Shown here piece after piece: positions 36,401 through 47,542 of a stretch of 64,000 nucleotides of DNA (positions are counted from its first letter, which is position 1; each line of letters starts with the position of its first letter). The notes under the pieces were generated by a model, which was given only the letters and a program-made list of their open reading frames with translations, was not told where the DNA came from and did no database searches. A program made the position numbers and the translations under genes. The stretch is from Tetrapyrgos nigripes (taxonomy: Eukaryota > Basidiomycota > Agaricomycetes > Agaricales > Campanellaceae): the NCBI GenBank assembly GCA_013368315.1, contig JAACJM010000071.1, positions 1 to 64,000 on the forward strand. The letters are read 5' to 3'.

Positions 36401-36925
36401 TGGCCAAGGAGCTACAGTTCTTGTTCATGAAGCGACGATGTCTGATGACCAAGAGGATTTGGCGCAAAAGAAGGCTCATAGTACTTTAGGACAGGCGCTT
36501 ACTATCGGTCGCAGGTACGTCTGCCCAAGGAGTCTGTTTTTTTTTTGTTACTCTGCCCCTTACGTGCGTTCTGTTTTCCTTGATCCTACAGGATGAACGC
36601 GAAAAACACTCTCCTCACCCACTTCTCCGCACGCTATCCGAAAGTTCCCACTTGGCAAGAGAAATCAGTAGAAATAGCAGGGGAGGTGCCAGGAGGCGAT
36701 ACACTTCCGGTGGTTGCTCAAGCACCGCTAGTGCCAGTGGGTGATGACGAGAAGCAGATAGTCGCAGTGGCATTTGACCATGCCGATATGACTGTGGATT
36801 CTTTATGGAAGATGAACTTCTACCTGTCTGCTCTCGAGCAGAGTTATCAGGATACAGTGACTGAGGATGCGGATGAGGGAGGAGAAGGAGGAGAAGGGGT
36901 TGAAATGGAGGTTAATGTAGCTTAA
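33451..36925 (+). CDS. trz1: tRNase Z, long form (ELAC2/Trz1-like)
   Basis: Endonuclease that removes 3' trailers from pre-tRNAs in nucleus and mitochondria. Twelve exons join in phase (33451-33652, 33700-33802, 33857-34346, 34402-34695, 34746-34958, 35010-35151, 35212-35502, 35584-35798, 35865-36088, 36178-36303, 36359-36514, 36592-36925) to 929 residues, the usual size for eukaryotic long forms. The N-terminal pseudo-catalytic half has YIFNVGENTHR and YVIVGPRIRGKFD. The C-terminal catalytic half has IITLGTGSAVPSKYRN, ILLDCGEGTWG, and the metal motif SHTHGDHHMG (HxHxDH) near residue 631. Then come GGTEPWLN, FSGDTVPSDNLV, VHEATMSDD, STLGQAL, and NTLLTHFSARYPK, which carries the distal His. 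A charged linker with Lys/Arg repeats joins the halves. No frame break was seen. Confidence 0.96.
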
Positions 36926-37403
36926 GCTTGATCTAGGGAGAGTTTTGAGGCAGGATTAATGAGAGGGAAGTGACCTACATAAGGATTTACGGTGCGTATG
37001 TGTTCCGATATTGGCCAACATAGACGACCTACATAACATATTTTCTACTATACTACTTATTACTACCACCAAAAAGTATAAATATTATACATTACTACTC
37101 TCGATCCGTCGTTTTTCGAGCGTGTATCAGATTCCAGACACGCATGCAGTGTTAGCCTACATAGTTCACGATAGTGAGTCTCCATGTCTGTCTCAGCGCC
37201 CTTTTTAATACTCAACATCCAGATGAGCTGAGGTTGGACGAAAGTGGGAATGTAATGCAAAGCATACAAAAAGCAGAGCTCTTAGATTCCATGAATGATT
37301 TAAGATACATAGGGCTGATTGTCGTTTTCTATCTTCCTTTGTTACTCACACAATGTTATAGAACAGTTCGCTTCCAAATCAACCAGTAGACCACTAGTCC
37401 ATC
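36926..37403. other. intergenic between convergent genes
   Basis: 3' flanks of the tRNase Z and aminopeptidase genes, AT-rich. Open frames at 37063-37389 have no support. Confidence 0.45.
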
Positions 37404-40338
37404 TCATGATTTACAAGCAAGCTCAGCTTCTCGCTTGAGCCAGCACAGCGCGCGTTTGTCGTCCTTGAGATGAGGGGAAAGAAGCTCGTAACATTTCTGA
37501 TTATGCTCCTGTCGATATCATGTCAATAAGCATGAAGCCGTAAGCAGAACTGCGTGGGTGACAAGTCTAACACCATACCTTTAACCAAATCTTCTCTTCT
37601 TCAGTCAACATCTCCCATTTGATCATCCGAGTGTGAATAGGAACGACGGTAAGTCGCTCAAAACATAACCACCCGTCTGCTTCGCCGTGTTTGGTCTGTT
37701 CAAAAGGGGGTAATACATCGACATGATCAACTCAAAATTGCCCGTATCACTATCAGGATGAGACGTACATTCGCATGTGTAACAGCGAGAGCAGACTCTA
37801 TCCTCACTCCCCACTTGCCTTCCTTGTCTAGGTAAAGAGGGAAGGAAGAAACATCAGTGTATCAGTGCGATGAGGAATGCCCAAAGTCACTCACAACAAC
37901 CAGGTTCAATAGTGAGGACATGTCCCGGGACCAGAGGTACATCAGAACTGAAACTCTGTACGCCTTCGTGTACAGTCAGGAATGTACCGAATCCATGACC
38001 TGAGCCGTGCTACAAGCAGAATGGAGAACGCAGGATGCAAGAACATCATCAACGCCAGAAAGCACATGGTGAATAAGTACAGAACGGACCCCATAGTTCT
38101 GTCCAACTTTCCAAAGAGGCCTACGAGCGAGCACGTCGAGTTGTCTGCCTGAAGTTCCAGGTGGGAAAATAACTGTTGAGATTGCAATCTAGCATCACCA
38201 AAGGGAGAAGGACAATTTTCAGAATGAGACGGGTAGAGACAAACGGGGGCCAAGGTACATACATGACCTTGCAACACCCTCGTATAAGCCATACACATCT
38301 CTTCATCAGGCTTCACGTTTCCAAAATACACAGTCCGAGTCGTATCGCAAGTGCCTTCGAGGTATTGGCCTCCTGAGTCACTGTACACGAGTCATCATGA
38401 GTTCACGATTTCAAATTTCATCAATTGACAACATGAGACGTACTTGAGATAAGGGATATTCCTATCAAGCACCCTCGCTGTTCCTTTCTTTGCAACATAA
38501 TGAGGTAGGGCGGCGTTGGATCCACTTGCTGAGATGGGTTCCTTCTGGTCTCGATATGTGCCTTTGCCTTGGGAAATACGGTATTGGGTTAAGAGTTCTG
38601 CCGCAGAAAATTCTGTCAAGCGGGAGGAGGCAGAAAAGGTAGTGGTGAGGGTAGACGAGAGAGAAGCGAGAAATTGGGTCTGTGCAGGGATAGGTTAGCG
38701 TAACAACTAAGAGGCAGAAACAGGAAATGAATAACACTCACAAAAAGCCAACCCGTCCTTCAGATAGGCCACTCTCAAGCTTGCCAGTTCGGTTGGATTC
38801 TTGATTGAGAGCATTGGCTCGGTGAATGAGGGCAGTACAAGGGAGTTCTCATGTCCAATCGCAAGAGATATGGCGTAAGATGTTTTTGGAGTGATTATGA
38901 TTTCCTTCTGGCTCCCATCTTCCTTCTCGCTCGAATTTAGGGACCGCAAGAATCTCCAGGCCTCGTCATAATTCTTTCTCTTCACTCCCAGTTCTTTCAG
39001 GTATGCGTCAATATAAGGGGGCGCTTGGGAAGAGTCCAGGAAAAGAACCGTCTCGTCATCGCCATTTCCAAGATTGATGTAGAGGTACGCATGAAAGAGT
39101 GGGTTGTAGGGTATCCCAGTGCCGCGAAGGTTGAGAAGCCAGGCTTGGAACAAATCTTCAGCAACGATTGACCAATATAAAAGAAGTATCTTACCTATGG
39201 AAGGTAAATGACTTATCAACATCCCTGTAGCTTGTTGACTAGACTTGCCGAGTCCCACATCATCTTCAATTTGCGACCGAATGAGTATCCGTAGTCGAGC
39301 AAGTTTCGAAGACGCTGGTTCGCCTGCAAATTTCAAGTCATGGATGAATACCAGGTTTCTTGGTTGATTCGGTTTGTCTTCGTCCCAAATGAGATCCACA
39401 AGGTTATGCTCCGGGAAAACTAGAGAAGAGTCGTGTGCAGTGATTTTGGGGAGAATGTAGACTGTGTTGGCGTATGTGATAAGAGAAGGGTCCACGCCTA
39501 TCCGGGTGCCTTTGGGTCCACTGGTGACATGGTTCTGAAGATATACTTATACATAAACGAATCAAAGCAACCGAGAACACACAAGTAGGACTTACAACTA
39601 GGAACTGAGTCCAGTCATACCCGCTCCTTACTACCGTCCAGTTATCATCCAATTCCTCTTCAGCTTGGATCCAAAAACGTGAGTCAGTGGATAAAAAGGC
39701 GCCGGAGTTGAGTGTCACTATGGCTATCCCCGCAGAGCCTGTGAAGCTATAGAAGAGTTGGCGAATAGATTTCAGGAAAGGACAGGATACTCAACTCACC
39801 CAGAAATGAAGCGTCTTCTCTGGTCACTTTCAGCAATGTATTCACCATTGTGGGCGTCTTCGCTGGGAACAAGACTGGAGTTGACACATTGATTAGTTCG
39901 AAAAGTAATAAGTAGAAGAGCAGGAACTCACTAATAGTCCAAATCATGCTTTCGCATCAGCGCCCTCAAAAATTTCAGCCTTCCTGTGGAATCAGTCTTA
40001 GCATAATGATCTGTGCTAGATTTTGCAATGCTCTGCTTGTCCGCCGAGGGCACGAGCGTGTTGAAGGAGTCACTGGATGGTCTGGAATTGCTGCACCCGT
40101 CAAACGCTTTTCTCTTTCGCGACTGCTTTCTTCGCCAGCTGAACCTCCAACGTCTGGATGATTCCGTAGGCTCGCGAGTTCCATAGGTCTGCTCCTTCTC
40201 CGAGTGGATCTCTGCTACTGAACCGTGGTGTTGTTGTCCTACCTGGAAGCTTGAACGAGAAGCTGGAGAAGACTCGCTAAGATCTGCACTTGACAAAGAT
40301 GTTCCTCGTCGCTGTTTCGAAAAACGAATGCATAGCAT
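37404..40338 (-). CDS. Xaa-Pro aminopeptidase (peptidase M24B, aminopeptidase P)
   Basis: Cleaves N-terminal residues preceding proline; a two-metal enzyme. Twelve exons: 37404-37508, 37579-37695, 37769-37827, 37895-38009, 38090-38188, 38263-38380, 38444-38679, 38742-39143, 39195-39534, 39596-39746, 39800-39874, 39932-40338. Creatinase-like N-terminal blocks are LVPSEDAHNGEYIAESDQR and FTGSAGIAIVTLNSGAFLS. The pita-bread domain shows all five metal ligands: DSGGQYLEGTCDTTRT (two Asp), HGSGHGFGTFLTVHEG (His), TIEPGC (Glu) and GVRIESAL (Glu). The exon lengths sum to one base too many: the T run at 38742-38746 must be one shorter for GLAF to join TQFLASLSS. An N-terminal extension of about 110 basic/Ser-rich residues precedes the usual start. 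Confidence 0.93.
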
Positions 40339-40375
40339 ATCGGAAAGAATGTGAGGCAGTTGGAGCGGTGTATCA

Positions 40376-40405
40376 AATCTAATCTAATCTAATCTAATCT
40401 AATCT
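40376..40405. repeat. (AATCT)n microsatellite
   Basis: Six perfect AATCT units. Confidence 0.9.
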
Positions 40406-40440
40406 TACGATCCTTCGATTCCTTCTCACGTCAGGGCTTG

Positions 40441-40613
40441 CTACATACCACCTTACCCCAGCTTGACACCCACTTCTAGTAGCGCTCTCCTGCATGATCT
40501 TTAATTGATCCAACCATGCGGGCTTGAAATAGAACTACATACCACCTTGCCCCAGCTTGACACCCACTTCTAGTAGCGCTCTCCCGCATGATCTTTAATT
40601 GATCCAACCATGC
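40441..40613. repeat. direct tandem duplication, 79-bp copies with 94-bp period
   Basis: Copies at 40441-40519 and 40535-40613 start CTACATACCACCTT and end TTGATCCAACCATGC, with only a few differences (for example TTACC/TTGCC and TCCTGC/TCCCGC). They lie just upstream of the sulfatase start. Confidence 0.9.
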
Positions 40614-40694
40614 CGTATTTCAAGGACCATGGGTTGCAATCATCAACAATATCGGTAAGTTTAGTACGCCACCAATAATGCCTATTGCGCAATT

Positions 40695-42941
40695 ATGGCT
40701 TCTTGCCTCAGTCTGCAGGCTAAGCGTTCTCCCAAATGGCTGAACCGGTTAAAAAGAGTAAGCTGCTTCCTAGCGCTTGCATTCATTATCCTTTGGACTT
40801 TCCGGCCAGAACTCATGCATCGCTGCCAAAAATTTCTCGCTGGACTAGCTTTGTCCCTTGGGTTTCAAGTCGGGGTCTCCAACGCTTTGGCATCTCCCTA
40901 TGCTCAACCTAACATCGTTCTGATAATCACCGATGATCAAGACGTGCGGACTGACAATTTGTTGTACATGCCCAAACTGCAAAAGCATGTCGCTGAACAG
41001 GGCATGTCTTTTGAGCGTTTCTACGCTCCTGTATCCCTCTGCTGTCCTTCTCGCGTCTCCCTTCTGACAGGCCAGTTTGCCCACAACCATAATGTGACTT
41101 ACGTGAGTGGGCCTTTTGGCGGTACGTCGTATTTCTTTTCTTTTCTTTTCTTTACGTGGAGGGATTAATGTCTATCCATTTGATAGGCTACCCTGTCTTT
41201 TGTAAAAACGGTTACAACGGAGAATCTCTCCCTTCGTTCTTACAAGACGCTGGTTACGCGACGTACTATACTGGCAAACTGGTGAGTCCATCAACATCCT
41301 CTTGTAAATGGTTAACGTGACAACGCGCTGCCAAGATGAATGGCTTGTCCGAACCCGCCATTAAAGCGTGCCCAACCAAAGGCTGGACCTACGCCGACTT
41401 CCTCATCGATCCGAACGCGTACTTGTACTACAACGCCAGCTTTTCCGCCAATGGTGATCCCGCCGTAAACTACCTGGGCGAATATCAAGTCGATGTCATC
41501 CAGGAGAAAGCCAGTTCTTTATTGCAAACGGCTATTTCTGGTTTGAAGAATGACTCTTGGTCTACACCCTTCTTTCTGGGAATAGCACCTACGGCGCCCC
41601 ATCTGGAGGTGCAATTCAATGGGTCTTTTACGGAACCGTTACCTCCGCCTGGAGATGAGCATTTATTTGATGGTGTCCCTGTACCGAGGAATCCGAATTA
41701 CAATGTTCACGGAGGAGTTTCTTGGGTCAAGGATTTGCCAGAGCTGAATGAGACCGTGGTCGAATATGTAAGGATCTATCCTCTTTCTTGTTTTCTCATC
41801 TTCCTTCTGACAAACACGCTATATCAGATCGATCATGTTTATCGACAACGTCTCAGGACACTGCAATCTGTTGATACTCTTGTGGAAACCATCGTACAGC
41901 AGGTCGAAGAGGCTGGCATTGCTGACAACACGTACATCATCTAGTGGGTCCATACCTCTCCTCATTCAAGTCGTCTATCCCAATCACCTCCCTTTTTCCA
42001 CTACAGCGTTGCAGACAACGGCTACGCCCTTGGCTCTCACCGTCGTCAACCCGGGAAGACTCTCCCATTCCAAGAAGACACTCTCGTCCCTTTCATCATC
42101 CGAGGGCCAGGCATTCCTTCAAATTCAAGAAATGACGCGGTTCATTCCATGACCGATCTCGCAGCTACGATTTTAGACGTTGCGAACGCGTCTGCGAGTT
42201 ACCCCGTTGATGGACGTGTGATTACATTTGATGTTGAGGATGATGGGAGCGGTCATACCATTGTGGAATTCTGGAATGCAGCATTGGAGGAGGGGATTTA
42301 TGCGTTCAGTACAGGTAGGCCCTTTGCAAGTTTTGCTCAGCCCACATACTCATAGTCGCTCATTCCAAAATACACAGGTTCAGTCGAAAGTCGAGACAAC
42401 ACAACCTACCGGTCCATCCGAGCCGTTGACGGAGACGAGCATGCTTGGGTTTATGGTGTTTGGTGTACTGGTGAAAGGGAGTTATATGACCTCAAGGTGT
42501 GTATACGGCATCTGTTGCGACTTTTTTCTGACTACCAAAACAACTCGCTTCCAGACCGACCCTTACGAACTCACCAATCTCGCTCTCAACTCCCCTTCTC
42601 AAGAGTTTGACTCCTTCAACTTTTCCACCCCTTCCCTCACGTCACTCGCCTCCCGACTTGACGCTCTTCTTGTTGTATTGAAGACGTGCGTTGGGGAAGT
42701 TTGCAGAGATCCCTGGAGTGCGGTCTTCCCTGCAAATTCAACTGACCCGGCCGAACAAAAGGACCAGGCTCCAGTGGGCGGCCAGAGCCCAGTAACACGA
42801 CTCTCAGACGCACTTTCGCCGAAGTATGACGCCTACTTTGAGTCTTTACCCAAGTTCAAGTATGAAAAATGCCAGTTTGGTTATTTTGAGGATCTGGAGA
42901 GTCCGAAGTGGGAGGATGGGTTGGCTTATAAGGGAGCATGA
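40695..42941 (+). CDS. sulfatase (arylsulfatase family), membrane-anchored/secreted, copy 1
   Basis: Predicted formylglycine-dependent sulfatase. Exons 40695-41121, 41187-41281, 41336-41767, 41828-41943, 42007-42314, 42378-42496 and 42555-42941 join in phase to 627 residues. A hydrophobic N-terminal segment (FLALAFIILWTF) and a second one (FLAGLALSLGFQVGV) suggest a signal anchor. PNIVLIITDDQD gives the metal-binding Asp pair. LCCPSRVSLLTG is the C-x-P-x-R-x4-T-G signature, with Cys at about residue 116 as the residue converted to formylglycine. VADNGYALGSHRRQPGK and FIIRGPGI match later active-site blocks. The likely substrate is an aryl or glycan sulfate ester; the anaerobic-type Ser motif is absent. 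An inverted, near-identical copy lies at 56275-58674. Confidence 0.95.
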
Positions 42942-43891
42942 GTAAGTAACCCTCTCGGTGAATCAACGATGGTCGGTGTAGCGAACGTGATATATTGTCG
43001 GATGATGATTTAGAAAAACGTATACCTAGCTGTCTGCCCGTGATGTATAGATTTTGTTAGAGAAGCGAGTCCCTAGATAGGGGCTTCGCCAAGTATAATA
43101 TACCCGTTATCTTTCTCGTTCTTTTTGTTCTTACTTCGTTCCCCCTTACTTAATTGATCCGCACCATATTACCCGCCTCACATATACCGTTCGCCCTACG
43201 ATAGTACACCTCAGTCGTTCCCACTATACTTGTGTGAACCCTGAGGCCTGAGGCCTGAGGTGTGTATACCATTGATATCTCTCATTATATTTATACTAAT
43301 ACATACCTATTTACTACAGTACATTTCGTACTAACGAGTACTCTATTCTTACAGGTACTGTAGTATTCTTAACAGAGTCGTTCCCACTATACTTGTGTGA
43401 ACCCTGAGTACATTTCGTACTAACAAGTACTCTATTCTTACAGATTTCCTGTTCACCCTCTAGGAGAGTACATACTGCTATTCCGAGGAAGACCATACGT
43501 ACAGATGGGGACCACAATGGGACTCCATCAATCCACTTACCCAAACTTTTAGAATACTTGGCATACATACTGGCTGAGGAAGTGATATTATGGAGAGCGG
43601 GACTATTTTTGGTGTGAGATCGTATACGTAGAACAAGCTCGTTAGTTGGAAAGTATATCATGTTGGCACGCATACTGGGTACCACGAATGATTGAAGTAG
43701 CGCTACAGAGACATTGGATCGTGGTAGACATATACTTATGAAGAACAAAAGCAGTCGGACAGAGGACAAAAGCAGTGCTACAACCGGCCTGCGTCTTTTC
43801 CATCCACTTACCCTCAGCTCTACTAGTATTTTTTGAAATTCTCGTGTCACCTGTAACTCTAAGCCAGATAAATCCACCGTCCAGGTTTTCT
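42942..43891. other. 3' flank of sulfatase 1 and repeat patch
   Basis: The first 120 bp (GGTGAATCAACGATGGTCGG…GTATACCTAGCTGTCTGCCC) are shared with the 3' flank of sulfatase 2. Further on are the direct repeats listed separately. A minus-strand open frame at 43314-43916 is unsupported. Confidence 0.55.
43213..43443. repeat. interleaved short direct repeats
   Basis: AGTCGTTCCCACTATACTTG…ACCCTGAG occurs at 43213-43245 and 43376-43408. GTACATTTCGTACTAAC…TTACAG occurs at about 43319-43354 and 43408-43443. A CCTGAGG triplet repeat lies at about 43240-43260. Confidence 0.85.
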
Positions 43892-45439
43892 TCACACTCG
43901 CATATATGATCCACATTCAGGTGCAAAGGTCGAACTCCCTTCTGCGTGAAGTTTGCTGCCGGTGTACTCCGATGACTGAACGTTTGTAGTTGACGCTCCG
44001 GGTCCAGAATTGAAAACAATGGAACTGAAAATTTCAGAAGTCCGAGCAGTCCAAGCACTTCCAATAGCGACCCTGAGCACGATCAAGTCAAAGCTTATAC
44101 ACTGAAACGATTCCCCTTATGAGCAATGATGCAAAGAGGGAAAGAGGAGACGATAGACCTACCATCACTTAAACCATCAACTGAATGAATATATTCGAGA
44201 CGGAATTGTTCTGGTTGTACCTGTCAACAGCGTCATCATGTTAGATCTCTCTAAATGTCGGTCAAAGACATCAAGACACTCACAGGACCAGGAAGATGAA
44301 CCCAACAATTGCATACATTGCAGAACTCTCAAGTAAGATTGTCTATGCTAAGATATAGTAGTGGTCTCGATATTCCGGTGTATTACCGAGAGCCTTCGTT
44401 GCTTGGTTCTGTAGATACACCAGCCAGGATACGATAACAAGAGTGACGATCACTGTTAATGAAAGGCTGATTGAAAAGTAGGCGGTTCCAAAACTGACGG
44501 CGTCGGCAGAGTTGAAGGTATGTCCTGGTTGTGCGCTGGTATAGAGAAGGAGGACACCCGTGACTGTAACGACGACGCTCCATGAGCCTAGACTATGGAA
44601 CGAGGCTTAAGAGACAAGCATAGTCACCAAACGAAGTCATAAGCATAATGACCGCAAAGGCGACCATCCAAATCAAATCCCAAATAATGTAGAGCCACCA
44701 GACCTTAACGAACAGGGATGTCAGGCAACGGCATTGCACTATACTTGATACGCACCAAGAGAGCATCGTTGAGGAAAATTGCAATAACAGGATAGACATT
44801 GTTGCCAATAAGGATCATGGGAGTGTCGAAAGCGGCCTCAGCATAAGCGAGTGGTCCTCCTTTACACAGTGAGCACATAGTACACTCTAGACTGGTCAAT
44901 AGCCTTACTCACCTGGATCACTGCGATGCAGGCCATAACACACATTTTTTATAAAAGTATATAAAAATTGCCTGGGCTAACCATGCAAGACGTTCTATAA
45001 AACCAATGGATCAACCATAGGCACTTTTATAAAGCACTCCGCTCGCGCGCGATTTTTTAAAACCCAGCATGTAGATGTACATATTGACTGGACAATAGAA
45101 AATCTGCGTCAGCATTCGACGACATGGACTTCAATAGACATACCATTATCTTGAATATTCGTGCCGACATAAGTCGTGGCCATGGCGAGGATGATGGTCA
45201 TATAAACCATAAATGCCCAAGATGTGTAGGTTGATCGTTGTTTCCGACGAATTCTGAGGAAAGAGAAAGACATGGCGGCCCCGTAGACAGTGAGGTGGAT
45301 CCCTGTATAGTTACAGTATGTTCAGCCTATAATGTTTAATTTTAAACAATAAAACCATTGTACTCACCCCAAGCCATACTCCTAGAAAGCTGCCGAGGAA
45401 TAGAGTACGCTCAAAGTCTGCTGGCAGACCAGAGGACAT
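43892..45439 (-). CDS. multi-helix membrane protein of a basidiomycete seven-TM family
   Basis: Exons run from MSSGLPADFERTLFLGSFLG (start 45439) through GIHLTVYGAAMSFSFLR and TSWAFMVYMTIILAMATTYVG. They continue with DPGGPLAYAEAAFDTP, ILIGNNVYPVIAIFLNDALL, VWWLYIIWDLIWMVAFAVIM and SWSVVVTVTGVLLLYTSAQP. The last parts are FGTAYFSISLSLTVIVTLVIV, SAMYAIVGFIFLVP and LIVLRVAIGSAWTARTSEIF, with a polar tail ending at 43892. This is the helix order of an uncharacterised mushroom membrane family with about seven helices. The segment 44940-45130 does not resolve into an exon: it is AT-rich with a CGCGCGCGAG core and may carry a small insertion. Whether the gene is intact is therefore open. Confidence 0.6.
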
Positions 45440-45486
45440 TGTGAACGAAGGACGAAAAGATTAGTGAAGCTCTGAAGCTTCACCGT

Positions 45487-46338
45487 TCATTTCGGTTTGC
45501 GAGACTGAGGGATTAGTGTCGATAAGTTATGCAAAGCCTTGAAATCTCTACACATATGCTTCGTCCCATCCCCACCCAAGACATCTGTCCCATTTTCAAA
45601 GTAGATATTGTGCTCCAAGGCCGGGTCTGCATTACAGCTGCACCATATGACGAAGGTATATTAGACAATGATGCAGATGGTAGAACGACCTGTCGCAGGA
45701 TTTGTTTCAACCTTGTGTATGGACTCTGCGCTGGCAACATCGTAGTGTATCTCGAGAATACGGCGAATTGTGTCGAGACAGTGCATGGCGTGGAAGGCGC
45801 TGATTCCGAGGAGGACCGTGTTGTTGCCGGTTTGCTTAGAGAGGAATCCGTTATTCGGAGGCATGAACGTTGTTCACTGCAGACGGGTCAACAGACGCGA
45901 CATGAACCAGACGGACAAGAAGACATATCTCTGCGTCAGCTGCAGAGCCAGAGATGGCTGACTTGTTGGAGTTTTCAAATGTAATGGATACAGAACCTGC
46001 CAAACAAGTTACAAAAAGGTAGGTAAGTCTTAGAAAGTTTTGAAGAGAAAATGGGGACTAACGCGTCATGTAGTCCGCAAATGTTTCTTCCTCGATGACA
46101 GCAATACTACTGATGTTGACGATGTCTTCAGTAGGGTATGAGAAACGAGAACTGCAGACAGAGCATTCAGGGACGTACCCGACATCAGATTATCTCCTGG
46201 ACCACAGGCATTGGTTGAAGCAAACCATCCGCCTGCCCTAGGGACCAGCGTCATCGATGCAGGACTTGCAGAACCCAAAACAGGACTCGGTATCAGAAGA
46301 GCTGAAAGAGACAAGACAAAGATGGAAAGTTTGAACAT
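45487..46338 (-). pseudogene. UstYa-like (DUF3328) oxidase pseudogene
   Basis: The N-terminal signal (MFKLSIFVLSLSALLIPSPVL, about residues 1-20) and YPTEDIVNISSIAVIEEE are followed by SVSITFENSNKSAISGSAADAE. Next come PPNNGFLSKQTGNNTVLLG, then FHAMHCLDTIRR and HHCLIYLRHMVQ, the paired HxxHC motifs of the family. It ends NADPALEHNIYF and GGDGTKHMCRDFKALH, the terminal HxCRD block. Defects: the donor after SAADAE reads ATATGT at 45923-45928 where GTATGT is expected; the following Trp codon is TGA (45874-45876); and the frame shifts around the second HxxHC (about 45635-45690). UstYa-family enzymes carry out oxidative cyclisation in fungal RiPP pathways. This copy cannot work as written. Confidence 0.78.
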
Positions 46339-46789
46339 CGTGTGGTCTGAAGAATGAGAACGATACTCACAAGGACACCTATTTATCTTCCTGGTACCGT
46401 TCTAGATCCATACGGAAGGGCAAGTAACGGTCACTTTGATTCATGTAAGGTTGGTCAGATGAATGACGCAGGCAGAATCCAGATTCTAGCAGGCTGCAGC
46501 AATAATTAGCATGCTATGAGATAGCTAGCTAGCTGATGCTCCAACTCACCTCGTGGGCCAATGGGCATCATGATGAAGCAAAATCTCTGAAGATTCTTAC
46601 CCAAATAGCAAAAAAGCACTCGACAATAGTCGATAGCTACCCAGACGGCGAGCGAGCGAACGAGCTTGATTGAGTACTGGGACAGGGTAGTCTCCAGAGA
46701 GCGAGTATGGGGCCTGATGGTATGTAGCGTCCACAATCATTCCCTTGAGAATCTATGACCAGTCAGTGACGCGCGAACCTATAGAACTT
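46339..46789. other. intergenic, no feature recognised
   Basis: Between the UstYa-like relic and the second iminopeptidase relic; a minus-strand frame at 46506-46736 is unsupported. Confidence 0.4.
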
Positions 46790-47290
46790 GTTTCACAAAC
46801 TCACCTCCTGGCTCCATGGTCCTCAAGTTACTCTTGACAGTTGTGTACTGTGTCTCCGGAAAGCGGTGGAGGCTCAGATACATCGAGATTTTTGTAGATT
46901 GGAGGTGTGACCGGAGGAATTGCTCGAAAGCTTGTCGTATGGGAGTAAAGACGAGGATGCGACTATGACGCAGGTTGTGAGTTTGATGAAAACGGCTTCG
47001 CTTGCCCACTTTCTCTTGCTGCTGCTGATGATGGTATTATATTCGGAAACAACTCTCTAGAAATAAATGAAAGCTTACAGAACTAGTCCGCAATAAAAAC
47101 TGCCCGTAACATAGCTGTTCCTACACTGCTTCTAAACGGTACCGGTATTAGGATTAGTCAGACGAAGCGACGCAGCCATTGTTCCCGGACGTGAAGTGGG
47201 TAACGTTCTCAAACTCGAGTCATCTCCTGTCATCTCCTGCACTTTGAAGAGCCAGAGAGGTTCATGCGCAGCAGACGGTTTCAGGTTTCA
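46790..47290 (+). pseudogene. proline iminopeptidase-like pseudogene (copy 2, more decayed)
   Basis: KAVEAQIHRDFCRLEV then a TGA stop in place of the Trp codon, then PEELLESLSYGSKDED (46858-46960), is the same segment as KKAVFAQMHLDFCRLGVWPEELRES in copy 1. Further on, PDVKWVTFSNSSHLLS at about 47200-47240 corresponds to the block before the catalytic His. The first half of the gene is missing and several frames are needed. Confidence 0.68.
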
Positions 47291-47542
47291 ATGTCATTGA
47301 AGGAGAATTAGAAAGACAAAGAATGCATAGTATGTTGTACCTATGGTTAGTATTTGAGCAGTAAAAGTGCATATGTTTTCCATACCTACTATACCCAAAG
47401 AAGAACAAAGAGATCCCGCAAAGTTGGCACGGCTCCCTCAAACCGTGTGAACTGACTCAACTGAGTGTATTATTTGTTTCAATGTTTGTCGATTCTTCCC
47501 CTCTTACTCTCAGCACATCACCCACAACGCCCTAGCCACACT

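Larger units (their letters stand above)
40339..40694. other. repeat-rich gap between aminopeptidase and sulfatase genes
   Basis: This contains the (AATCT)n tract and the tandem repeat listed separately, plus promoter sequence for both divergent genes. Confidence 0.5.

Noticed and set aside
43314..43916. 200-codon minus-strand open frame
   Set aside because: It overlaps the direct-repeat patch and the 3' end of the membrane protein gene, shows no domain or composition typical of coding sequence, and has no splice partners.
45660..45712. 52-nt GT…AG segment with a CTAAT branch site in the UstYa-like gene, considered as an intron
   Set aside because: Removing it would delete the HHCLIYLRHM motif, the second conserved HxxHC, and would not restore the frame; decay is the better explanation.
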